NCBI GenBank assembly: GCA_013334965.1
Contig: JAAXWO010000002.1
Span: forward strand, 62,001-126,000
Direction of reading: 5' to 3'
DNA: 64,000 nt
Source of the DNA: Chlorobiaceae bacterium
GTDB taxonomy: Bacteria > Bacteroidota > Chlorobiia > Chlorobiales > Chlorobiaceae
Of this stretch, positions 16,968-24,257 are shown one piece after another (position 1 is the first letter of the stretch; each line of letters starts with the position of its first letter). The position numbers were made by a program, and so were the translations under genes. The notes under the pieces were generated by a model that saw nothing but the letters and a program-made list of their open reading frames with translations, had not been told where the DNA came from and did no database searches.

Positions 16968-19091
16968 TTGAATATTTTGTCTCAATTTAGGGCTTTCATC
17001 AACGAAAGCTCCGTAATCGAGCGATCCAATACGTTGACGGCCGGGTTGATTGGCGCATCTGGCCATATACTCTTCTATCTTATCTACAAATATTGGTTCC
17101 ACCTTCCTTATGAAAACCTGGCGCTTCGGCTTGCAGCGACCCTGCTATGCCTGAGCCTGTTGCTCAAATCGCGCATCCCGAAAGCTTTAAAGCCATACTT
17201 CTCCATACACTGGCATCTTACCATTGTCTTTGCGCTGCCATTCATCTTTACGGTCAACCTGATCATGAACAACTTTAATGATCTATGGCTGGACTCGGAA
17301 ATTTGCATGGTGTTCATGCTCATCATGTTTGTCCCGAATCTGGGAATGTTTTTTTTCGATCTCTTTATCGGGGTTCTCGGTGCCCTTCTGTTCTGTATCG
17401 TTGCATACCCTCACCTCCAGCTCACTCCGAACTTTGACATCCCACTCTACTCGGTTGTAATCCTGTTTTCAATATTTGTAGGGCATGCGTTCAGTTTCAG
17501 CAACTGGCAAAGCATAAAAGACGAGCAAAGACGAAAATCGGAAGAAAAAAGCCAGGCGTTGCAAGCTCTCGCGGGCAGCATTGCCCATGAAATGCGAAAT
17601 CCCCTCGGCCAGATCCGCCTCTATCTCGACGAGATCATGCAGGAGTTGCACCGAAACGGTATCGACAGCGCCGACTCATCGAACAGGGCAAAAAACAGTG
17701 AGTCCATCAGCCGAAAGCTTGCCCAGGCTCAAATGGCGCTCAACCAGGGACTGCACGTCATCGACATGACTCTCGGGAATTTCAGGAACGATGAGATTCC
17801 AAAAGAGGATTTACCCCTGCTCTATGCTGCGGCCTCCACCCGCAAGGCGATCAACGAATATGGATATGCATCGGAGCATGAACGCCGCATGATTCATCTT
17901 GAGTCAGGCGACGACTTCATGTTCCGCGGTGACGAGAACAGTTTCGTTCTGGTGCTCTATAACCTTCTGGTCAATGCGCTTCATTTCCTCAAACCGATAT
18001 CCGGCGGAGTCATCAACATTCGACTGGAGCAGGGCGAGACGAATAACAGGATTGTCGTCAGAGATAATGGCCCCGGCATTTCGCAAGAAAACATCTCCAA
18101 AATATTCGACCCTTTTTTCACCTTCGGGAAAAAAGGAGGAACCGGCCTTGGACTTGCCTTCTGCAGACGCATCATGCGCTCTTTCGGCGGAGAGATCATC
18201 TGCAATTCTGAAAAGGGTAAGTTTACCGAATTTGTCCTTAGCTTCCCTGTGCCTGAAAAAGCCCTGATTGATGATTACCAGGCAAAACTATACGTTGAAT
18301 ACCAGCCCGTCTTTTCCGGGAAAACAATTCTTCTCGCAGGAGCATCCCCTGAAAACCTTGCGACAATCCGACGTCAGCTCACGCCATTCGGCATCGTAAC
18401 CGATGCTGCGTCCGATGGAGCACAGGCCATGGAGATGATCGCGTCAAACCGGTACGATCTCGTGCTCGCCGACATTGACCTTCCCGTCCTCAACGCAGCA
18501 GAACTTGCCCATAAAATAAAGGAACTCGGCAAGGAGGTGCATGTGATCGCCTATGCCTCTGCTACGCATCGGCTAACCGGGGAAAAACTGGTGGAGCCTT
18601 ACAACATTGATACATGGATCTCAATGCCACCAGCGCTTTCAGAACTACTTTTTGCCTTGAAAACCTCTTTCCAGACGGCAAAAATAACCCTTAAGAAATC
18701 GCTCAACGGCAAAACGGTCCTCGTCGTCGATGATCTTGATCTCAACCGCAAGCTGATCAAGTCGATGCTCAATAAACTCGGAGTAACGATACTTGATGCA
18801 CCAGATGGACTCACGGCACTCGAAATGCTGAAAAATCACGAGTGTGACCTGCTGATTATAGACATGAAAATGCCGGTTCTTGACGGTATAGAGACCACAA
18901 GGCGTATCCGGTCAGAGATCAGCGCATACCGGAACATTCCTATTCTCGGCATGAGCGGCGATCTGAATAACACATCAATGAAAATGGCCAGGCAGAGCGG
19001 CATGAACGATTGCCTCATGAAACCGCTCAAACTCAAGGAGTTCCTTCAAAAGGTCGGCGAAATGCTTAAGGAAGATATTCCCGCTGCATGA
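16968..19091 (+). CDS. CqsS-like hybrid sensor histidine kinase, second tandem copy
   Basis: A 707-residue paralogue of the preceding kinase, alignable over its full length with few gaps. Both copies keep the CqsS-type membrane domain, His207 in SIAHEMRNPLGQI, the ATP-binding motifs 'DNGPGIS' and 'GGTGLGLAFCRRIM', a degenerate inner receiver and a terminal receiver with 'LLIIDMKMPVLDG'. I chose the TTG at 16968: it lines up exactly with the first copy's TTG start and has TTGGAG six bases upstream. An ATG at 16875 would add 31 residues without a counterpart in copy one. Differences are concentrated in the TM region and the linker, so the two may recognise different ligands or give different outputs. 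A non-coding gap with inverted repeats separates them. Confidence 0.88.
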   Translation: MNILSQFRAFINESSVIERSNTLTAGLIGASGHILFYLIYKYWFHLPYENLALRLAATLLCLSLLLKSRIPKALKPYFSIHWHLTIVFALPFIFTVNLIMNNFNDLWLDSEICMVFMLIMFVPNLGMFFFDLFIGVLGALLFCIVAYPHLQLTPNFDIPLYSVVILFSIFVGHAFSFSNWQSIKDEQRRKSEEKSQALQALAGSIAHEMRNPLGQIRLYLDEIMQELHRNGIDSADSSNRAKNSESISRKLAQAQMALNQGLHVIDMTLGNFRNDEIPKEDLPLLYAAASTRKAINEYGYASEHERRMIHLESGDDFMFRGDENSFVLVLYNLLVNALHFLKPISGGVINIRLEQGETNNRIVVRDNGPGISQENISKIFDPFFTFGKKGGTGLGLAFCRRIMRSFGGEIICNSEKGKFTEFVLSFPVPEKALIDDYQAKLYVEYQPVFSGKTILLAGASPENLATIRRQLTPFGIVTDAASDGAQAMEMIASNRYDLVLADIDLPVLNAAELAHKIKELGKEVHVIAYASATHRLTGEKLVEPYNIDTWISMPPALSELLFALKTSFQTAKITLKKSLNGKTVLVVDDLDLNRKLIKSMLNKLGVTILDAPDGLTALEMLKNHECDLLIIDMKMPVLDGIETTRRIRSEISAYRNIPILGMSGDLNNTSMKMARQSGMNDCLMKPLKLKEFLQKVGEMLKEDIPAA

Positions 19092-19466
19092 TAAAACCCC
19101 ACAATGAATCCGCGCCTCAGACAGGCATGATCGGCCGTAAGTTCACGGTTCACCTGACTGAAAAGATCCTGCCCTTTACGAAGTTCCCGGGAAGATGATA
19201 TCTGCGGCGGCGCCGTGCTGGAATCAGAAAGTGGAAATGATGGGTTTTTACCGGCGGGAGTTCACTTCATCATGCAGGCTGCATGTCGAGAAAGCAGGGG
19301 TTTTTTGCCTGGGCCGACTGCATTCCGGAAGTGACGGACAAATCTATCTCATAGAATAGAGGGCAGGAGCGCTACAGCGGACTCCTGCAAACGGAGAATC
19401 TGCAGTTCTGATGGTCAGCACGGATAGTCGGCTTCACGATCCCCGAATGCAGATGCGGTTCCTTTT
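19092..19466. other. 375-bp non-coding convergent region
   Basis: I see no gene between the second sensor kinase and lpxD. A hairpin with arms GCAGGAG/CTCCTGC (19363-19388) and an inner CGCT/AGCG extension is present but lacks a T run. Confidence 0.5.
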
Positions 19467-20534
19467 TCAGCTTCGGTCGTCCAACCTCGCCTGAAGCTCC
19501 CTGAGACCGGATTCAAGCGATTCGATCTTGTCTTTCATGGCGCCGAGGCCGCGAACAAGGGCCTCCTGCCGGAACTGGTCGCGCATGGGCTGGGCAGGGA
19601 CACCGCGGATCGACTGGCCTGGTTCCAGGAAGGATTTTGAGATCCCTGCTTTGGCTGCGACGGAGGTCCTGTCGGCTATTTCGAGATGGCCTGCAAATCC
19701 CGCCTGCCCTCCTATCATACATTGACGGCCAATCTTTACGCTTCCCGAAATGCCGGCCTGGGACGCGATGACCGTGTTCTCTCCGATCTGGCAGTTGTGG
19801 GCGATCTGAACCAGGTTATCGACTTTCGCCCCTTTACGGATAACAGTCTTGCCCATCGTAGCCCGATCTATCGTGGTATTTGCACCGATCTCCACATCGT
19901 CCTCAATCTGCACGGTGCCCATCTGGGGAATCTTGATATACGAACCATCCTTCTGCGGCGCGAAACCGAATCCGTCGGCTCCGACAACCGTTCCGCTGTG
20001 GATGGTAACGCGATCGCCGATCTCGGTACCGTCATAACAGGTGACCAGCGGAAACAGGACACAGCTGTTGCCGATGGAAACATCGTGCATCAGGATCGTG
20101 TTCGGCCCGATCACCGTGTCGTCACCGATGACACAACGTTCACCGATGACGACATGCTCGCCGATGGCCACATTGCGACCCAATCGGGCAGAGGTTGCGA
20201 CAATTGCTGTCGACGCCGTGCCGGGAGCCGCAATCTGGCGGGTACCTGCAAAGTGTTGAAGAATGAAAACGAAAGCGGTATAAGGGTCATTGACCTTGAG
20301 AAAACTCTTGTCGCCTGACCCGTCGCCCACGGGCGCATCGGTGTTCACGATCAGCAACGAGGCTGCCGTTTCCTCGATAAACCGGTAATACTTCTCATTG
20401 GCGACGAAGCTGACCTGGCCAGCTCCGGCCTCTTCTATCTTTGCAGGACCGGTAATGACCGTATCACCGGATCCGACAAGGTCGACAGGATCGAAATAGC
20501 GCCCGAGAAAGGCTTTGATTTCCGCAATATTCAT
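19467..20534 (-). CDS. lpxD: UDP-3-O-(3-hydroxyacyl)glucosamine N-acyltransferase
   Basis: A 355-residue cytosolic enzyme adding the second hydroxyacyl chain, from acyl-ACP, during lipid A synthesis. It has the N-terminal LpxD uridine-binding domain (residues 1-100, 'GqVSFVANEKYyrFieeT') followed by a left-handed parallel beta helix made of hexapeptide repeats. The family motif 'IHSGTVVGADGFGFAPQ' and 'HNCQIGENTVIASQAGISGS' carry the active-site histidine region. A C-terminal helix 'MKDKIESLEsGLRELQARL' is typical. Length is normal. The gene is transcribed divergently from prs across an AT-rich 170-bp spacer with several TATA-like stretches, likely containing both promoters. Confidence 0.97.
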   Translation of the reverse strand: MNIAEIKAFLGRYFDPVDLVGSGDTVITGPAKIEEAGAGQVSFVANEKYYRFIEETAASLLIVNTDAPVGDGSGDKSFLKVNDPYTAFVFILQHFAGTRQIAAPGTASTAIVATSARLGRNVAIGEHVVIGERCVIGDDTVIGPNTILMHDVSIGNSCVLFPLVTCYDGTEIGDRVTIHSGTVVGADGFGFAPQKDGSYIKIPQMGTVQIEDDVEIGANTTIDRATMGKTVIRKGAKVDNLVQIAHNCQIGENTVIASQAGISGSVKIGRQCMIGGQAGFAGHLEIADRTSVAAKAGISKSFLEPGQSIRGVPAQPMRDQFRQEALVRGLGAMKDKIESLESGLRELQARLDDRS

Positions 20535-20708
20535 GATGTACTGACTGACTGGGGTGGCCAGAATTTTTACTTATATACTAAACAAATTAAATCCGTTTTA
20601 CTATATTTGAAATCCTTTACCGAAACGGATCCGACATGAGATCGTAGTACCCGGTAAACGAATATGCAGGCGCAATATAATTCGTTTCATCAGAAAAAGC
20701 AGTGAGCG

Positions 20709-21680
20709 ATGGAAACACCAATCAAAATTTTCGCAGGACGCAGCAACCCGAAGCTGGCTGAAAAAATCGCCGAGTACCTCGGAATGCCGCTTTGCGATGC
20801 AAAAGTTGAGAATTTCTCCGATGGTGAGATTTCGGTGAACTATTTCGAGTCCATCAGGGGCTCAGACCTGTTCATCATCCAGTCCACCAACCCACCCGCT
20901 GACAACCTGATGGAACTGCTGATCATGATTGACGCAGCCAAGCGCTCTTCAGCAGCAAGGATCACCGCCGTCATGCCCTATTACGGCTATGCAAGGCAGG
21001 ACAGAAAAGACAAGCCGCGCGTCGCCATTACGGCCAAGCTCGTAGCCAACCTGCTCACCCAGGCCGGCGCCGACAGGATACTTACCATGGATCTTCACGC
21101 GCCCCAGATCCAGGGATTTTTCGATATTCCGTTCGACCACCTTTACTCGAGCGTCGTCCTGATAGACTATGTTAAAAACATGGATATAGCCGACAACCTC
21201 GTCGTGGCTTCTCCAGATGTAGGCGGCGTAAAGCTTGCCAGAAAATTTGCAGCCGAACTCGGCACCGACCTGGTGATCGTGGACAAGCGCCGTCCCAAAG
21301 CCAATGTGGCCGAAGTGATGAACATCATCGGCGACGTCAGCGGCAAGAACGTGCTGATCGTAGACGACATGATCGACACCGCCGGTACGCTGGTCAATGC
21401 AGCAAAGGCGATCCAGGAGGCAGGCGGCCTGAAAATTTACGCAGCCGCCACCCACCCGATCCTTTCGGGACCGGCTATAGAGCGCATCAACAACTCCGTG
21501 CTCGAAAAGCTCATCGTAACCGACTCACTGGTGACCGAACACGATTTCTCGTCGAAAATCGAGATTGTCACCATCAGCAACCTGCTTGGTGAAGCCATCA
21601 AGAGAATCTATGACGGCGAATCGGTCAGCTACCTGTTCGACAGCAAGAATATCACACACAAGATTACCAATCATCATTAA
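20709..21680 (+). CDS. prs: Ribose-phosphate pyrophosphokinase (PRPP synthetase)
   Basis: A 323-residue cytosolic enzyme transferring pyrophosphate from ATP to ribose 5-phosphate, giving PRPP for nucleotide, histidine and tryptophan synthesis. Diagnostic segments are 'FaGrsNPkLAeKIAeyLGmpL', the ATP flexible loop 'PYYGYARQDRKDKPR', the metal site 'TMDLHApQIQGFFDIPfDHL', 'VVASPDVGGVKLARKFA' and the PRPP-binding loop VLIVDDMIDTAGTLVNAA. All catalytic residues appear intact. rplY follows 38 bp downstream, a pairing often seen in bacteria, and the two are probably one transcript ending at the hairpin at 22354. Confidence 0.98.
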   Translation: METPIKIFAGRSNPKLAEKIAEYLGMPLCDAKVENFSDGEISVNYFESIRGSDLFIIQSTNPPADNLMELLIMIDAAKRSSAARITAVMPYYGYARQDRKDKPRVAITAKLVANLLTQAGADRILTMDLHAPQIQGFFDIPFDHLYSSVVLIDYVKNMDIADNLVVASPDVGGVKLARKFAAELGTDLVIVDKRRPKANVAEVMNIIGDVSGKNVLIVDDMIDTAGTLVNAAKAIQEAGGLKIYAAATHPILSGPAIERINNSVLEKLIVTDSLVTEHDFSSKIEIVTISNLLGEAIKRIYDGESVSYLFDSKNITHKITNHH

Positions 21681-21718
21681 TCACAAGCGTTAACAGTTAA
21701 AAGAGATAGAGGAATAGC

Positions 21719-22321
21719 ATGGAAACAAGAGCATTGTCTGTAAACACCCGCGAAGCGAAGAAAAAAGAGGCAGCGAAACTGCGCCGCATCGGCAAGGTAC
21801 CCGCAGTCGTATACCATAAAGGTGAAGAGACCGTCAGCATAAGCGTCGAAGAGAAAGCGCTTGAAAAACTCGTCCACTCTTCGGAATCCCACCTGATCGA
21901 CCTTCAGTACCCCGATGGCAAGTCAATGCTTTCGTTCATCAAGGATATCCAGTTCGATCCAGTATCCGACAGGGTCATCCATGCTGATTTCCAGCTCTTC
22001 TCGGCTGAAGAGGTCGTTGAAATGGAGGTCCCGGTCCATATCGAAGGCGAATGCCCAGGCGTCAAGCTCGGCGGCGGCAAAATCCAGATCACGGCTCACA
22101 CGCTGACGGTAAAGGGCAAGCCCCAGGACATCCCTGAGCACGTTTCCGTAGACATCTCTAACCTCGGGCTCGGCCATACCCTGCACATCGGCGATCTCGA
22201 TCTCGGTTCGCTCGCAGGCAAAATCCAGATCATCGGCGAAACTGATGCTCCGGTAGTTTCGATCATCGCCCCGAGAAAGGAAGTCGAAACCACAACTGAA
22301 GAAGCTGCCCCTGGCGCCTGA
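21719..22321 (+). CDS. rplY: 50S ribosomal protein L25/general stress protein Ctc
   Basis: A 200-residue 5S rRNA-binding protein of the long (TL5/CTC) form. Residues 1-95 are the L25 domain ('trEAkKKEAAKLRRiGKVPAVVYhKGeE', then 'FIKDIQFDPvSDRViHADFQlFSaEEvVEmeVPv'); residues about 100-190 are the CTC beta domain ('hIGDLdLGSLaGKIqIIGeTDAPVVSI'). The acidic C-terminus 'EVETTTEEAAPG' is typical. It lies downstream of prs and upstream of a strong terminator. Start at 21719 ATG follows a purine-rich GATAGAGG. Confidence 0.97.
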   Translation: METRALSVNTREAKKKEAAKLRRIGKVPAVVYHKGEETVSISVEEKALEKLVHSSESHLIDLQYPDGKSMLSFIKDIQFDPVSDRVIHADFQLFSAEEVVEMEVPVHIEGECPGVKLGGGKIQITAHTLTVKGKPQDIPEHVSVDISNLGLGHTLHIGDLDLGSLAGKIQIIGETDAPVVSIIAPRKEVETTTEEAAPGA

Positions 22322-22353
22322 TTTTCAAGCAGCCTGAATGCAGTGAGACAATG

Positions 22354-22386
22354 AAGCTGCCTTTCCCCCGAAAGGCAGCTTTTTTT
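22354..22386 (+). terminator. Rho-independent terminator after rplY
   Basis: A 12-bp perfect stem (AAGCTGCCTTTC / GAAAGGCAGCTT) with a CCCC loop is followed by a T run, about 30 bp after the stop codon. Confidence 0.95.
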
Positions 22387-22477
22387 ACGGCCTCAGGTTT
22401 GCATTCAAGCCTGCAGTATCGTTTTTTTAGAGGAGCCCTGAACTGATATTCTGCCAGGATCACTATTCAATATTCCT

Positions 22478-23971
22478 GTGAAACAACCGAACGAACGAAA
22501 TATTCCCACCCTGTACCGCATCGTGCCCGGACTTGGGCTGCTGCGTAGCGGTAAAATCGGTCCGGGGCTGTTTTACCTGCTTTCATTTACGGCTTTTCTG
22601 CTGTTGCTTACAGTTCGAGTCGACCTGTTTTTGATCAGCGTCCGCTCAATGGTTACGGGGGTGGCGCTTCTTGCCGTATCACCCGAAAGTTTCAGCCAGA
22701 TCTATACCCCGGAAATGCTTGAGTTCTGGGTAGCGGCCATGTTCATTGTTTTCGTTCCGGCACTGCTCTCCGTTCAATCGGCACGATCCTGCAGTAAAGC
22801 GATGGCTGAAACAGAGGCTCCCGAGGAGGGCGAGCTCAGTCTCTGGCAACTCAGCATGCGTTCTTTCAAAAGGAACGGAATTTCAGTCGTGGCCTCGGTG
22901 ATCATCTTCGTACTCTACTCGGTAGCGTTCCTGGCTCCATTCCTGGCGCCCTTCAACCCTTACGACCAGCAGGACTTCCTCGTAACCGCCTATCAGCCTC
23001 CGTTCACCAGGCTTGACGCTTTGGTGCTTGTCCAGCGCCGCTCGGTCACCATTCCGCTCAGGACAGGATCGGACAACGCATCCAGACTGGCCAACGCCCT
23101 GATCATTGACAGTCAGAAACTCAAATCACGGAACCACGACTACTCGCTGAAATTCGTCAACAGCTTCCAGGTGGCGGGAAGCGAGGTCATGTATCGTCAG
23201 GGGATCCGCGAAAAAAGCATCCCGATCTTCGAGCTGAAAAACCTTACCGGGAACAGACAGGTTACCGGCGACAGCAAGCCCGGCTTCGTGGTGTCACGAA
23301 GTTTTGTGCTCGGCACGGACCAATATGGCCGGGACATCTTCAGCCGGGTTATCTACGGCTCAAGGATATCATTGTCAATCGGTTTTCTGGTCGTGCTCAT
23401 TTCGGTCACGCTTGGAACGGTCATCGGGGTATCGTCCGGATTTTTCGGCGGCTGGGTAGACAATATCCTCATGAGGATCGTCGACGTGCTGATCGCCTTT
23501 CCGGCGCTATTCCTTATCCTTATCATCATCGCCACGTTCGGCAACTCCATCTATCTCATCGTCATAACCCTTTCGTTCACCGGCTGGATGGGTGTGGCGC
23601 GCATTGTCCGGGGCCAGGTGCTTTCGCTCAAGGAGCAGGAGTTCATCCTGGCGGCCAGATCACTCGGGCTATCCAACCTGAGAATCATTTTCCGCCACCT
23701 GGTGCCGAATGCACTTACTCCGGTAATCGTAGCTGCGACCCTCAGGATCGGCAGCATCATCCTCACCGAAGCGGGCCTTTCGTTTCTCGGCCTGGGCGTA
23801 CAGCCTCCGACGCCGAGCTGGGGCAACATCATCAATGAAGGAAGGGACAGCCTTCTGAACCACTGGTGGATATCTACATTCCCCGGCATCGCCATCCTTT
23901 CGACCGTCGTCTGCTTCAACCTTATCGGAGATGGCGTCAGGGACGCTCTCGACCCGAGGATGCGAGGATGA
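22478..23971 (+). CDS. Oligopeptide/dipeptide-type ABC transporter permease with N-terminal membrane extension
   Basis: A 497-residue inner-membrane protein. The C-terminal 230 residues are a DppC/OppC-type permease: 'lGTDQYGRDIFSRVIYGsRISLsIGFlVVLISvtLGtviGvssGFFGGwvD', the EAA loop 'VRGQVLSLKEqEFIlAARsLGlsnlRIIfRHLVPNaltPVIV' and 'ILTEAgLSFLGLGVQPPTPSWGnIInEGRDsL'. Before this come an OppC-like helix ('SVVASVIIFVLYSVAFLAPF'), a roughly 130-residue periplasmic insertion, and an extra 115-residue N-terminal domain with two or three TM helices ('YRIVPGLGLLRSGKIGPGLFYL'), longer than the usual 300-residue OppC. No partner permease, ATPase or binding protein lies nearby, so those subunits must be elsewhere. 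GTG start. It overlaps the following small gene by 4 bp. Confidence 0.9.
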   Translation: MKQPNERNIPTLYRIVPGLGLLRSGKIGPGLFYLLSFTAFLLLLTVRVDLFLISVRSMVTGVALLAVSPESFSQIYTPEMLEFWVAAMFIVFVPALLSVQSARSCSKAMAETEAPEEGELSLWQLSMRSFKRNGISVVASVIIFVLYSVAFLAPFLAPFNPYDQQDFLVTAYQPPFTRLDALVLVQRRSVTIPLRTGSDNASRLANALIIDSQKLKSRNHDYSLKFVNSFQVAGSEVMYRQGIREKSIPIFELKNLTGNRQVTGDSKPGFVVSRSFVLGTDQYGRDIFSRVIYGSRISLSIGFLVVLISVTLGTVIGVSSGFFGGWVDNILMRIVDVLIAFPALFLILIIIATFGNSIYLIVITLSFTGWMGVARIVRGQVLSLKEQEFILAARSLGLSNLRIIFRHLVPNALTPVIVAATLRIGSIILTEAGLSFLGLGVQPPTPSWGNIINEGRDSLLNHWWISTFPGIAILSTVVCFNLIGDGVRDALDPRMRG

Positions 23972-24240
23972 AAAAACAGAAACAGCTCGAACTGCTCGAA
24001 TCAGCCATCAATGGGATCGGCCTCAAGCTGCGATACGAAAAAGGCAGTTTCATAGGCGGGGAGTGCCGGATTCGCGAAAACAGGGTTGTCGTCGTCAACA
24101 AGTTCCTCCCCATCGAAGGCAAAATAGCTACGATCGCTTCTGTCATCAGGAAAATCAACCCTTCCGGGCTCTCGCCTGAAGTTATCACGATCATCGATAC
24201 GCTGACCGCAAACGATCTTTTCAGCAAACAGAACCAGTAA
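23968..24240 (+). CDS. Small conserved protein of unknown function
   Basis: A 90-residue cytosolic protein beginning 'MKKQKQLELLESAINGIGLKL'. The ATG at 23968 overlaps the permease stop (ATGA), so translation is coupled. The body reads 'yEKGsFiGGeCRiREnRVVVVNKFLPIEGKIAtIaSVI', a compact alpha/beta pattern that I recall from Chlorobi and Bacteroidetes hypothetical proteins next to unrelated genes. There are no cysteine clusters or catalytic motifs. I cannot name a function. An upstream in-frame ATG at 23866 lies inside the permease gene and is less likely. Confidence 0.72.
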   Translation: MKKQKQLELLESAINGIGLKLRYEKGSFIGGECRIRENRVVVVNKFLPIEGKIATIASVIRKINPSGLSPEVITIIDTLTANDLFSKQNQ

Positions 24241-24257
24241 GCGATCCATTCATCTTA

